Source: Prevotella sp. (GTDB taxonomy: Bacteria > Bacteroidota > Bacteroidia > Bacteroidales > Bacteroidaceae). Taken from it: a stretch of 11,718 bases of DNA. Position 1 is the stretch's first letter; every line of letters begins with the position of its first letter. This document shows positions 1 through 7,541 of this stretch, piece by piece. The stretch lies in the NCBI GenBank assembly GCA_017442765.1, contig JAFRZC010000188.1, forward strand, positions 1 to 11,718. Reading direction: 5' to 3'. A program made the position numbers and the translations under genes. The notes under the pieces were generated by a model. That model ran no database searches and was not told where the DNA came from. It saw only the letters and a list, made by a program, of their open reading frames with translations.

Positions 1-968
1 GTCTGTCCGTCGGGCAGGAACTCGAGGATGCGCAGCCAGCCGTCGCCGCCATTGCCTTCCCAGCCTCCGCCGAGCGTCTGAACGTTGAACATCATCTGGT
101 GAACATCCTTTCCGGCACGGTTCTTGTCGCAGCGGTAGGCAACGGAATTTTCAAATCCACCTGTGTCGCCCCAGTGTCCGCAGAGCACAAGGCGGATGTT
201 TTCCGTGTCATAGACCAGTTTGTCCCAGATGTCCTGCCCATAGTTGGCGGGCTTGATGCCATACGGCTCGTTCTGTGACCGCTTGGCTGTGCGGTGCTCA
301 AGGAAAGAGTGGGTCAGGAAAATCACCTTATGCTGTTTGTATTTGTCGCTTTGACAGAGCTTCTTCGCCCAGTCGAGCACCTCGTCGCGCGGTGCCCACT
401 CGGCGGCGATGACAAGCAGCTTGCCCCAGTGCGGGTCGCTGAACTCGTAGGCCGAGTTCTCCAGCGACACCTTCCCTTCGCGGTTGGGGAAGGCAGCCAC
501 CAGACAGTCGGTCCATTTTGAGTTGCGCTCCATGGGGAAGTACTCAGGAAAATGCGTGAACGGCTCGTCGCCCCGCACATAGCCATACTCATGGTTGCCA
601 GTGGCGATGATATAGGGCACACGGTTGTCTAACCGCTTCATGCAATGCGATGCCCATTCCCACATCTGACGGCTCGTCTGGTTGAGCATGCGGCGGTTCA
701 TCACGATGTTCTCGTTCTGCTCCACAAGGTCGCCCGTGAGCAGCACGGCCTTGATGCGCAGCTGTTCGATATTGTCGGCACACCACACCGTGCACAACTC
801 ATAGAGCGGCTGGTTGATGTCGTACTTCGTGTAGCCTTGCGGGTCGCCCATGAGAATCATCGAGAACGACTCGGGGTCGGTGAGCTGTTGCCGGTCGGCA
901 CGGTCTTGTGCCAATGCACTGATGGCCGTCGTGGCCATGAGAACAAGAAGGATGACAGTTTTTTTCAT
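1..968 (-). CDS. Exported calcineurin-like metallophosphoesterase (3' end cut by window edge)
   Basis: This is a putative secreted or periplasmic phosphoesterase of the calcineurin-like superfamily. The reading frame opens at ATG 968 and stays open for 322 codons to the window edge, so the C-terminus is missing. A signal peptide covers about residues 1-20 (MKKTVILLVLMATTAISALA, followed by Q). Metal-site motifs appear in order: GDPQ (D42), GDLVE (D80), GNHE (N125, H126), LTH (H220) and GHWGD (H265). The usual D-x-H of motif I is D-P-Q, and the second His of the usual GHxH is Gly, so two common ligand positions differ. Such variants occur within the superfamily, so activity is not ruled out. 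The substrate cannot be told. It is divergent from the Nif3-type gene and has its own promoter-like element at 994-1001. Confidence in the superfamily is high; a specific role is unknown. Confidence 0.9.
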   Translation of the reverse strand, partial: MKKTVILLVLMATTAISALAQDRADRQQLTDPESFSMILMGDPQGYTKYDINQPLYELCTVWCADNIEQLRIKAVLLTGDLVEQNENIVMNRRMLNQTSRQMWEWASHCMKRLDNRVPYIIATGNHEYGYVRGDEPFTHFPEYFPMERNSKWTDCLVAAFPNREGKVSLENSAYEFSDPHWGKLLVIAAEWAPRDEVLDWAKKLCQSDKYKQHKVIFLTHSFLEHRTAKRSQNEPYGIKPANYGQDIWDKLVYDTENIRLVLCGHWGDTGGFENSVAYRCDKNRAGKDVHQMMFNVQTLGGGWEGNGGDGWLRILEFLPDGQ

Positions 969-993
969 GCGTCGGTTGTTGTTTATGTCTGTG

Positions 994-1001
994 CAAAGGT
1001 A
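994..1001 (-). promoter_or_regulatory. Bacteroidetes -7 element for the metallophosphoesterase
   Basis: On the minus strand this reads TACCTTTG, a perfect match to the Bacteroidetes -7 consensus TAnnTTTG, 25 bp before the ATG at 968. No clear TTTG -33 box is visible; the expected place is filled by the reverse complement of the GTTGAAA repeats. The leader would be short, with no Shine-Dalgarno sequence. Confidence 0.6.
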
Positions 1002-1011
1002 CGAAAAAAAA

Positions 1012-1040
1012 GTTGAAAAGTTGAAAGTTGAAAGTTGAAA
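1012..1040. repeat. GTTGAAA short tandem repeat
   Basis: Four near-identical units (gttgaaaa, gttgaaa, gttgaaa, gttgaaa) lie between the two divergent promoters, directly behind the -7 element of the minus-strand gene. The unit resembles the GTTGACAA octamer repeats at 8413-8476 and 9929-9958 (GTTGA core). Mixed 7- and 8-bp spacing suggests slippage. Confidence 0.85.
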
Positions 1041-1044
1041 AATC

Positions 1045-1072
1045 ACTAAACGCTAAACACTAAACGCTAAAC
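1045..1072. repeat. (A/G)CTAAAC heptamer tandem repeat
   Basis: Four exact 7-bp units alternate as actaaac, gctaaac, actaaac, gctaaac, giving a 14-bp higher-order period. A shorter copy of the same repeat occurs at 8035-8051, just upstream of the sigma-factor gene. It sits 48 bp before the -7 element of the Nif3-type gene. Confidence 0.85.
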
Positions 1073-1119
1073 GTGAAAGGTTTTTTCGGTTTTATTTTTC
1101 GTTTTTCATAAAAAATGAT

Positions 1120-1127
1120 TATCTTTG
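1120..1127 (+). promoter_or_regulatory. Bacteroidetes -7 element for the Nif3-type operon
   Basis: TATCTTTG matches TAnnTTTG perfectly and is followed by CACCGCA, a context typical of Bacteroidetes promoters. Transcription should begin near 1134, which places the start codon at GTG 1152 rather than at a TTG inside this element. The -33 region is T-rich (TTTTTCG at 1095-1101) without a clean TTTG. Confidence 0.65.
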
Positions 1128-1151
1128 CACCGCATTTTAAGAATTCATAGC

Positions 1152-1940
1152 GTGAAAGTAAAGGAAATTGTACACGCCCTTGAACTTGTCGCGCCTCTGC
1201 CCTTGCAGGAAGACTACGATAATGCCGGCCTGCAAGTTGGATTGACAGAAGCGGACGTTTCAGGGGCATTGTTGTGTTTAGACGTGACGGAGGCGATAGT
1301 CGATGAAGCTGTCAGTAAGGGCTGCAATCTCATCGTGGCCCACCATCCGCTCATCTTCCGCAAGCTGGCTCATATCACGGGCGACGACTATGTGCAGCGC
1401 ACCGTCGTGAAAGCCATCAAGAACGACGTGGCCATTGTAGCTATGCACACCAACCTCGACAATGCGCGTGGCGGCGTGAACTTCAAGATGGCAGAGAAGA
1501 TGGGTCTGGCCGATGTGCGGTTCCTCACACCATCGCAGACCATCGACGGCATAGAAGGAGCCTCCGGTGTAATCGGAAACCTGCCAAAGGCGATGCCCGC
1601 CGCAGACTTCCTCGCCCTGCTCAAGCACGTGTTCGGAGTGACCTGCATTCAGGCAAACGAGCTGCTCCACCGACCGATAAAGACTGTGGCTCTCTGTGGC
1701 GGTGCCGGTGCGTTTCTGCTCTACGAAGCCGTCGGTGCAGGAGCCGACGCGTTCGTCACAGGCGAGATGGGCTACCACCAGTATTTCGGCCACGAACAGC
1801 AGGTGCAGATTGCCGTCATCGGTCACTATCAGAGTGAGCAATACACCAGTGAGCTGCTCAAAGAGCTGCTCGAAGAGCGGTTCCCCGACCTTGTCTGTCA
1901 TCTGGCAGAAAGCCACACCAATCCGATCATATATTTTTAA
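1152..1940 (+). CDS. Nif3-like dinuclear metal centre protein (DUF34, short form)
   Basis: A conserved cytosolic protein of the Nif3/DUF34 family (E. coli YbgI type), whose members form toroidal hexamers with a two-metal site. The biochemical role is not settled; the common label 'GTP cyclohydrolase 1 type 2' is doubtful. Visible metal-site motifs are HH at 64-65, HTNLD at 99-103 and HYQSE with H225 and E229. TGEMGYHQ (203-210) is also typical. The 262-residue length fits the short form without the PII-like insert of longer homologues. The GTG at 1152 is chosen because the open frame upstream runs into the promoter's -7 element; ORF finders may instead start at TTG 1125. The zinc-ribbon gene begins 23 bp after the stop, so the two are probably co-transcribed. 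Confidence 0.93.
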   Translation: MKVKEIVHALELVAPLPLQEDYDNAGLQVGLTEADVSGALLCLDVTEAIVDEAVSKGCNLIVAHHPLIFRKLAHITGDDYVQRTVVKAIKNDVAIVAMHTNLDNARGGVNFKMAEKMGLADVRFLTPSQTIDGIEGASGVIGNLPKAMPAADFLALLKHVFGVTCIQANELLHRPIKTVALCGGAGAFLLYEAVGAGADAFVTGEMGYHQYFGHEQQVQIAVIGHYQSEQYTSELLKELLEERFPDLVCHLAESHTNPIIYF

Positions 1941-1963
1941 ATACTTAAAACGATAAAAACATT

Positions 1964-2800
1964 ATGGCAAAGAAAAATCCAGCAGACTTTTCGGTAGAAG
2001 AGAAACTGAAGGCTCTCTACCAGTTGCAGACCACCCTCTCGGCTATCGACGAGAAGCGTGCCTTGCGTGGCGAGCTTCCACTCGAAGTGCAGGACCTCGA
2101 GGACGAAATCGCAGGTCTCAACACCCGTATGGAGAACATCAGGGCAGAGATTGACGAGTTCCAGCGTGCCATCGTCATGAAGCGTGGCGACATCGACCGT
2201 GCCCAGGCCAGCGTAAACCGCTATCAGCAGCAGTTGGACGAAGTAAAGAACAACCGTGAGTACGACACGCTCACCAAGGAAATCGAGTATCAGACCCTCG
2301 AGATCGAGCTTTGTGAGAAGAAAATCGGTGAGGCACAGGTGAAGATAGAGGAGCGGCAGCACGACGCGGAGCAGACCCGCGCCCTCATCGACGACCGCAA
2401 GATTGACCTCAACGGCAAGCGCAGCGAGCTCTCCGAGATTATGCAGGAGACCCGCGAGGAGGAAGAGAAGCTGAAAGAGAAGGCTCACGACCTTGAGGCA
2501 AAGATCGACCCGCGCATTCTGTCGTCGTTCAAGCGCATCCGCAAGAACGCCCGCAACGGCCTCGGCATCGTCTATGTGCAGCGCGATGCTTGTGGCGGAT
2601 GTTTCAACAAGATTCCCCCACAGCGTCAGCTTGATATCAAGATGCACAAGAAAATCATCGTCTGCGAGTATTGCGGACGTATCATGATCGACCCCGAGCT
2701 GGCAGGCGTGAAGATTGTGCAGCCCGGCACGGAGGAGAAGCCCAAGCGCAAGCGTGCCACGACTCGTAAGAAGAAAACCGAAGAACCAACAGACGAATAG
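1964..2800 (+). CDS. Coiled-coil protein with C4 zinc ribbon (CT398/HP0958-like)
   Basis: This 278-residue protein has a long, charged coiled coil at about 12-185 with many Glu, Lys and Gln heptads. A C-terminal C4 zinc ribbon follows, with CGGC (C210, C213) and CEYC (C234, C237). The domain order matches the zf-RING_7 family, which includes Chlamydia CT398 and Helicobacter HP0958. Characterised members act as scaffolds that bind proteins or RNA (HP0958 in flagellar regulation). No flagellar genes are present here, so a different partner is likely. The C-terminal tail (about 258-278) is strongly basic (KPKRKR, TRKKK) and could bind nucleic acid; that is inference. It sits 23 bp after the Nif3-type gene and 4 bp before the M48 gene, in a likely three-gene operon. 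The start is preceded by AT-rich 'acattATG'. Confidence 0.92.
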   Translation: MAKKNPADFSVEEKLKALYQLQTTLSAIDEKRALRGELPLEVQDLEDEIAGLNTRMENIRAEIDEFQRAIVMKRGDIDRAQASVNRYQQQLDEVKNNREYDTLTKEIEYQTLEIELCEKKIGEAQVKIEERQHDAEQTRALIDDRKIDLNGKRSELSEIMQETREEEEKLKEKAHDLEAKIDPRILSSFKRIRKNARNGLGIVYVQRDACGGCFNKIPPQRQLDIKMHKKIIVCEYCGRIMIDPELAGVKIVQPGTEEKPKRKRATTRKKKTEEPTDE

Positions 2801-2804
2801 AATT

Positions 2805-3632
2805 ATGAGACAGATTAAGTTTTACATCTTAGCACTGGTGGCAGCTGTTGTCTTCGCCAGCTGCGGTACCACGCGCACTGTGCCTATCACAGGTCGCAAG
2901 CAGACGCTCCTCGTGAGCGACGAGCAGGTGCTCTCACTGAGTAATCAGGAGTACACGAAGTACATGGCCTCGGCCAAGAAATCGACCAACTCGACGAACA
3001 CGGCAATGGTGAAGCGGGTAGGGCAGCGGCTGGCCAATGCCGTGACCACCTATCTGAACAACAACGGCCTCTCGTCGGAGGTCAGCCAGTTCAGCTGGGA
3101 GTTCAACCTTGTGCAGGATCAGAGTGTCAACGCGTTCTGTATGCCTGGCGGAAAGATTGTGGTATATGAGGGACTGCTTCCCGTCACCCAGAACGAGGCC
3201 TCGCTGGCCATCGTGCTCGGCCATGAGATTGCCCATGCCGTGGCCAAGCACTCGGCTGAGCAGATGTCGAAGCAGATCCGCAACCAGTATGGCACGCAGA
3301 TTCTCGGCGGAGTGCTCTCTGCGGCAGGTGCCAGCTACGGCACACAGCAGATAGCCCAGATTATCGCACAGCAGGGCTTGCAGTTCCGCAGCCTGAAGTA
3401 TTCGCGCGACAACGAGACCGAGGCCGACCACATGGGGCTCATCTTCGCCGCCATGGCAGGCTACGACCCGCAGGTGGCCATCACCTTCTGGCAGCGCATG
3501 GCGGCACAGAGCGGCAGCAGCAACCAGAGCGACATGTTCAGCGACCACCCGTCCGATGCGAAGCGCATAGCCGCATTGCAGAAGTCGATGCCTGAGGCCC
3601 TGCAATATTACAAGGCCGCCAAAGGCAAGTAG
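2805..3632 (+). CDS. M48-family metalloprotease, lipoprotein (BepA/LoiP/Oma1-like)
   Basis: A zinc metalloprotease of family M48 (Oma1/YggG/BepA group), probably anchored in the envelope as a lipoprotein. The 275-residue protein starts with a lipoprotein signal ending in lipobox FASC, with the lipidated Cys at 20. The zinc motif HEIAH lies at 140-144, the third ligand Glu in NETEAD (203-208), and the family's later His-Pro motif in SDHPSDAKRI (H248). No TPR domain follows, unlike BepA, so it is closer to LoiP/YggG in size. Relatives degrade or help assemble outer-membrane proteins under stress. The ATG at 2805 is chosen because it alone gives a signal peptide; an in-frame upstream ATG at 2715 lies inside the previous gene. 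A strong terminator follows, so this is the last gene of the operon. Confidence 0.95.
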   Translation: MRQIKFYILALVAAVVFASCGTTRTVPITGRKQTLLVSDEQVLSLSNQEYTKYMASAKKSTNSTNTAMVKRVGQRLANAVTTYLNNNGLSSEVSQFSWEFNLVQDQSVNAFCMPGGKIVVYEGLLPVTQNEASLAIVLGHEIAHAVAKHSAEQMSKQIRNQYGTQILGGVLSAAGASYGTQQIAQIIAQQGLQFRSLKYSRDNETEADHMGLIFAAMAGYDPQVAITFWQRMAAQSGSSNQSDMFSDHPSDAKRIAALQKSMPEALQYYKAAKGK

Positions 3633-3663
3633 CTCTATAATTCGAACATTCTTATTACACACA

Positions 3664-3704
3664 TAATGCCCGTTTTCATGTTAAGAGAAAACGGGCATTA
3701 TTTT
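3664..3704 (+). terminator. Rho-independent terminator after the M48 gene
   Basis: A perfect 14-bp stem (3664-3677 with 3687-3700; TAATGCCCGTTTTC and its complement) encloses a 9-nt loop and is followed by TTTT. It lies 31 bp after the M48 stop codon, between convergent genes. Read on the minus strand, the hairpin has no T-run, so it is mainly a plus-strand terminator, although the stem could also help stop the barrel operon. Confidence 0.9.
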
Positions 3705-3753
3705 CACTAAGTTAGCCCGCGTTCCTATATTTTGGGAGTTAAGACTGTTTTTT

Positions 3754-5964
3754 CTATTGTCCTCTTGTAATTCCGCCCACGACATCGTCGTTCTCGATGC
3801 TGTGCTCGGCTTTCTTTACGCTTGCTTTCAGTTTTCCGAAGCGGTAGGTGACGGAGATGGCGAAGCTGCGTCCGCTAAAGTATCGGGTGCCAAGGTCGCG
3901 GAAGTCGCCATTGACAGCCTCGTCGGCATTCTTGACATGGCGATTGAAGGGTCTGTTGGCTATAAGGCGCACGGTCAGGCGATCGTCCTCAAGGAATGAG
4001 CGTTGCAACGAGGCGAAATAGCCGAACCACGAATGCCCCATGTAATAGACGTTAGTGGGGTTATGTCCTATCTGTCCCCATGTGTTGAGTGTCAGTTGCA
4101 ATTTCCACGGCAACTTCTGCGTCAGGTTGACATAGTAGTTATCGCTCCAACCGAAGGTGCGGTAGCTCAGATTGGGGTTCTCGTAGTGCTCATAGCGCAG
4201 CGTGTTGTTCACAACGAGCGTTGTGCCGTCAAACGGTCTCCATTGCACATACTGCTCTAAGGCGGCGCGGCGGTAGCCCTGAATGTTGCCGTAGGTCAGG
4301 TAGCGGATGTCGTCCTGTGCTGTCTGGATGGAGCCGATTCCATTGTTTGAGAACTGATAGCAGGGAGTCAATTGCAGTGTAAGCCTCTGCCCCACATACA
4401 TATAGGTGAGGCTAATGCGCTGCGAGTGGGAGCTGACCAACTGTGCGTTGCCCTGTTGTACGATGCTGGGTGAGGAGACCACGGCGGGATTCAGATAGGA
4501 GATGCCTGGCCGGTTGATGCTTGTGGTATAGCTCAGTTTCAGCGATTGTGCGCTGGTCAGTTGGTATTTCAGCGATGCCTGTGGTACCCAGTCGTTCAGC
4601 CTATGGGAGAAAGTTTCCCCTTTGCCGTCGGGATAGCTGCCTCGCATGTAACTGTTCTCATAGCGCAGTCCTGCCCGTGCCGACCATTTCTTCCTATTAT
4701 AAATATAGTCGGCATAGAGCCCCAGCACATGGGTGGCATGGTCGAACTGGTCGTTGGTGGTCAGTGCGGTGCCGTAGAAGTTCTGCGTGTTGTCGCTTCT
4801 GTTGTTGCGGTCGATGTACTTTGCGCCCGTTTCCACCTGATGACCCTTGCCCAGCAGGCGCAGCCAGTCTATCTGGAAGGTGTGCTCAGTGAACCGCTCC
4901 CGGACAGTCTGCAACGACCCGGTGTAGGCGAAGGGTGCGCCCGCCGTGTTGGTATAGGTGTTCTCCTGATCGGTGTGTTGACGCGTGAGGGCGAGCATAT
5001 AAGAGAGAGTGAGTCGCTCGCCCTCACGACGCGTCTTGTGTTCGTAGTCTAATCGTCCGTTCCACGACTGGTGGCTGTAGCCCGGCATCCAGTAGTGATT
5101 GCCGTAACTGTAGATGAGGCCTCCCGTAGCATCTTGCAGAGTCGTCTGTCCGTCGCCCTGCACGTTCAGTTTGTAGAAGTAGCCGCCGAAGGAGGCCGAC
5201 AGCAGGTTGAGCGAGTCGATGTCGTAACTGGCATTGATGTCGGCCATGTGGATGTCTCCGGGGTTGGAGCCTTCTGAGTGACTTGTTAGGCGGTTGCCTG
5301 TCTCAAGGAAGGTACGCTCCACGTCATTGATACTCTTGGTCTGCCTGCTCGACATACAGCTATAGCCGTAGTTGCCAGACAGCAGCAGTTTGCCCACCTG
5401 TCCCGTCAACGAGGTGTAGAGGTTGGGATTGTTCATCACCGTGTTGTAATACAGGTTCACCATGCCAGTCACACCGCCCAGTCTCGAGCCGTCCGTCATG
5501 ACGATGTTCAGGATGGCATCTACGCCCTCGGCATCCTCGCGGGCTCCCGGGTCGGTGATGACTTCTATGCGCTTCACCGTCGCGGCAGGCATTGCCTTGA
5601 GCATCTCCTTGGCGTTCTTGGTTAGTGAGGGGTCGAGGCGGCCATTCTTATAAACCTTGAAGTTCGAGTTGCCTCTGACGAAGATGTTGTCCTGTCCATC
5701 GACGGTGACCATCGGCACCTTGCGCAGCATGTCGAGAACGGTCTGCGTCTTCGAGTCCTCGTCGGCCTGCACGTCGTAGCCGATGCGGTCGATGTCCTGC
5801 TTGATGAGCAGCCGCTGCGCCTTGACGGTCACGCCCTCCAGTTCCTGGTTCCACGTGATGGAGTCGTTTTGCACCGTGGTTGAGTCTTTCCCGGTCTGGG
5901 CCATGAGAGCCCCGCCTCTCGCCGCCAGCAGCAGCGAAAGGGATAGTATTATGTAGTATTTCAT
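3754..5964 (-). CDS. TonB-receptor-like outer-membrane beta-barrel protein
   Basis: A 736-residue outer-membrane protein of the 'outer membrane beta-barrel family' common in Bacteroidetes (PF14905-like). A signal peptide covers about 1-22, ending LMAQ. A TonB-receptor plug-like domain lies at about 42-157, with LEGVTVKAQ near its start, FVRGN (95-99) and the segment KRIEVITDPGAREDAEGVDA (131-150), ending ILNIVMTDG. The rest (about 160-710) is rich in alternating aromatic and polar strands typical of a 20- to 22-strand barrel. The usual N-terminal carboxypeptidase-D-like domain is missing, and no SusD partner is present, so this is not a standard SusCD glycan transporter. A short polar tail with ENDDVVGG follows the last strand. 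It is the fourth gene of the sigma operon, 7 bp after the exported-protein gene. The ligand is unknown. Confidence 0.9.
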   Translation of the reverse strand: MKYYIILSLSLLLAARGGALMAQTGKDSTTVQNDSITWNQELEGVTVKAQRLLIKQDIDRIGYDVQADEDSKTQTVLDMLRKVPMVTVDGQDNIFVRGNSNFKVYKNGRLDPSLTKNAKEMLKAMPAATVKRIEVITDPGAREDAEGVDAILNIVMTDGSRLGGVTGMVNLYYNTVMNNPNLYTSLTGQVGKLLLSGNYGYSCMSSRQTKSINDVERTFLETGNRLTSHSEGSNPGDIHMADINASYDIDSLNLLSASFGGYFYKLNVQGDGQTTLQDATGGLIYSYGNHYWMPGYSHQSWNGRLDYEHKTRREGERLTLSYMLALTRQHTDQENTYTNTAGAPFAYTGSLQTVRERFTEHTFQIDWLRLLGKGHQVETGAKYIDRNNRSDNTQNFYGTALTTNDQFDHATHVLGLYADYIYNRKKWSARAGLRYENSYMRGSYPDGKGETFSHRLNDWVPQASLKYQLTSAQSLKLSYTTSINRPGISYLNPAVVSSPSIVQQGNAQLVSSHSQRISLTYMYVGQRLTLQLTPCYQFSNNGIGSIQTAQDDIRYLTYGNIQGYRRAALEQYVQWRPFDGTTLVVNNTLRYEHYENPNLSYRTFGWSDNYYVNLTQKLPWKLQLTLNTWGQIGHNPTNVYYMGHSWFGYFASLQRSFLEDDRLTVRLIANRPFNRHVKNADEAVNGDFRDLGTRYFSGRSFAISVTYRFGKLKASVKKAEHSIENDDVVGGITRGQ

Positions 5965-5971
5965 ATCGGGA

Positions 5972-6850
5972 TTATTTCTTAAGCCGTTCGATGCTCATGT
6001 CGAATAGTTGTTGTATAAATTCGTCCTTGGTTTTCCCCTTCAGTTTGTCGATTTCCGCAGCCGCAATGTTCTTCTCCGCATCATCTAATGACTGGGCATC
6101 CTTGCAGAGTTTATAAATCCGGGTGGCGTACAGGTTGGCCGCTGTTCCATCAGGATTCTTCAGAAAGAGGTTCTTGTAGGTGTTGAACTCTGAGAGCCAC
6201 GTCTCCGATGATTTGTTGACATTGCCGTCGCCGAAGGAAAAGCTTGTGCCGAAGGTATCGCCAAAGGGGTCAAGCGACAGCGGTTTTCCGTTAATGATAA
6301 TGCTTCGCTGTATATTGTTTTGCAGGCGGCGGAACTTCTGTGTCGTAGCGTATGTCTTGGCGATAAGGCCATGGATTTTCCCGTCTTCCTCCACCCACTC
6401 TAAGGCGTAGGCATAGCGGTGTTGCCGCAGCGTGTCCTCCGGGTCGAGGAAACAGGCATAAATCCATCGGGAGCCTTTTATCAGTCCGATGGCGACGCCG
6501 CCATTTTTGCTGTCGCCCACAGCCAGGGAGGTGTAGTCCTCGGCATTGCTGTCGGAGCCCGTACTGATGCTGTAGGCCGCCGGCTCGTCTTGCTCGAAGG
6601 CATGCTGGATGTCGGCAATGAGTTGTCGGCCTTGCTTAGAGGGGTTGTCCATCTCGAATTTAAAGACGTCGCTCATGCCTGTCGTATGCCCCGTGTCGGG
6701 ATTCTTCTCTATGGAGCGGCTCGTCGATTGTTCGCTCAGGTACTTACTTTGTCTTAACGCATCGAAAGTTTTCTGGATGTGCTGCTGTGCGAAGGCAGCC
6801 GTAGCCGTCAGCATGTAGATGGCGGCTACCAATAGTTTCTTACTCTTCAT
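5972..6850 (-). CDS. Exported protein of unknown function in the sigma operon
   Basis: I do not recognise a family. The 292-residue protein has a clear signal peptide (1-21, ending TAAFA before QQ) and no lipobox, so it is probably periplasmic or surface-exposed. The mature part has a Ser/Thr/Asp-rich stretch (about 95-108), a mixed core with aromatic residues (RWIYACF, YAYALEWVEEDG) and a helical, charged C-terminus (about 250-292). One Cys occurs in the core and one near the C-terminus. ATG 6850 is chosen because it begins the signal peptide; an ATG at 6880 would add ten residues before it. The gene overlaps the anti-sigma gene by 11 bp and ends 7 bp before the barrel gene. A role in ligand capture or in signalling to the sigma system is possible but unproven. 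Confidence 0.85.
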   Translation of the reverse strand: MKSKKLLVAAIYMLTATAAFAQQHIQKTFDALRQSKYLSEQSTSRSIEKNPDTGHTTGMSDVFKFEMDNPSKQGRQLIADIQHAFEQDEPAAYSISTGSDSNAEDYTSLAVGDSKNGGVAIGLIKGSRWIYACFLDPEDTLRQHRYAYALEWVEEDGKIHGLIAKTYATTQKFRRLQNNIQRSIIINGKPLSLDPFGDTFGTSFSFGDGNVNKSSETWLSEFNTYKNLFLKNPDGTAANLYATRIYKLCKDAQSLDDAEKNIAAAEIDKLKGKTKDEFIQQLFDMSIERLKK

Positions 6851-7541
6851 ATGCAAAATATTCTTTGGGTTCGTTGACATAGATGATATTTCCGTCTTCT
6901 TCCTGTATGGCGACGAAGCCCGCGGCCGTCAGCCGGGCGCGGATCACTTCCTGCCGGACCTCCATAATCTGCTGCTCCACTTGTCGGCGCTCCTCTTCGG
7001 CCTCGGCCAGAAGGGCATAGCCTTTGTCGTAGTCGGTCATGGTGGGCTCGGGCTTACGCAGGCTTCGGCGCTTCTGCTGTGGCGGTGTCTTCTTTTCCGG
7101 TGTTCGCGGCATGACCGTTGTGTCGGCGGGTATTTGCTTGTCGGAAATCGCCGGGCGCAGCACATCTGCCGTGTCTTTGTATTCGGCCTTAGCAGTATGG
7201 ACGGGCGATGTCTGCGGCGAATGTTCCATATAATGTACGGTCGCAATGGCCAGAAATCCCACCGCCACGGCCGCCGCACTCCATCGTAGCCAATGCGGGC
7301 GGAAGGCAACGGGGGGGCGGGCTTCGCCTGGGATGGCTCCGCTCGGGATGGCGGATTGCGCTGTGGTTTGAGGCTTCATGGCCTCTATCTCCTGAAAGAG
7401 CAGCTGGTAGTCGTGCCACGCTGCCGGCACGTCGCCATGCAGGAAGTAGCGGCTCAGCAGGTCTTCCTCCTCCAGCGTCGTTGTGCCGTCCATGTACTTG
7501 GCCAGCAACTGACCGATGTATGCTTCTGTCTGCTGTTTCAT
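6840..7541 (-). CDS. Putative membrane-bound anti-sigma factor
   Basis: A 233-residue protein with a cytoplasmic N-terminal helical region (about 1-60). LLAKYMDGTTTLEEEDLLSR and the following RYFLHGDVPAAW resemble the N-termini of Bacteroidetes proteins encoded next to ECF sigma genes. One transmembrane helix follows (about 87-104, SAAAVAVGFLAIATVHYM), then a Pro/Lys/Thr-rich linker (about 110-168) and a charged coiled coil (about 170-203). It has no Cys residues, so it is not a zinc-binding (ZAS) anti-sigma factor. ATG 7541 overlaps the sigma stop codon as ATGA, so translation is probably coupled. The long open frame upstream of this ATG lies inside the sigma gene and is not coding. The anti-sigma role is inferred from topology and position. 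Confidence 0.82.
   Translation of the reverse strand: MKQQTEAYIGQLLAKYMDGTTTLEEEDLLSRYFLHGDVPAAWHDYQLLFQEIEAMKPQTTAQSAIPSGAIPGEARPPVAFRPHWLRWSAAAVAVGFLAIATVHYMEHSPQTSPVHTAKAEYKDTADVLRPAISDKQIPADTTVMPRTPEKKTPPQQKRRSLRKPEPTMTDYDKGYALLAEAEEERRQVEQQIMEVRQEVIRARLTAAGFVAIQEEDGNIIYVNEPKEYFAYEE

Noticed and set aside
1073..1091. Possible ninth copy of the 22-bp unit near the Nif3-type promoter (gtgaaagg followed by a T-run and cgg)
   Set aside because: It resembles the last, degenerate unit at 8293, but its arms do not pair, and similarity in T-rich DNA is weak evidence.
1125..1151. TTG start giving a nine-residue N-terminal extension to the Nif3-type protein
   Set aside because: The TTG lies inside the -7 element TATCTTTG, upstream of the expected transcript start; GTG 1152 gives the family's usual N-terminus.
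1278..1916. Minus-strand open frames opposite the Nif3-type, zinc-ribbon and M48 genes
   Set aside because: Each lies opposite a gene with intact family motifs, lacks a credible start context and has no recognisable domain.
2715..2804. Upstream ATG for the M48 gene
   Set aside because: It overlaps the zinc-ribbon coding end and would bury the lipoprotein signal 30 residues in.
3754..5964. SusC-type glycan transporter of a polysaccharide utilisation locus
   Set aside because: There is no SusD gene, no glycoside hydrolase and no N-terminal carboxypeptidase-like domain, and 736 residues is short for SusC.
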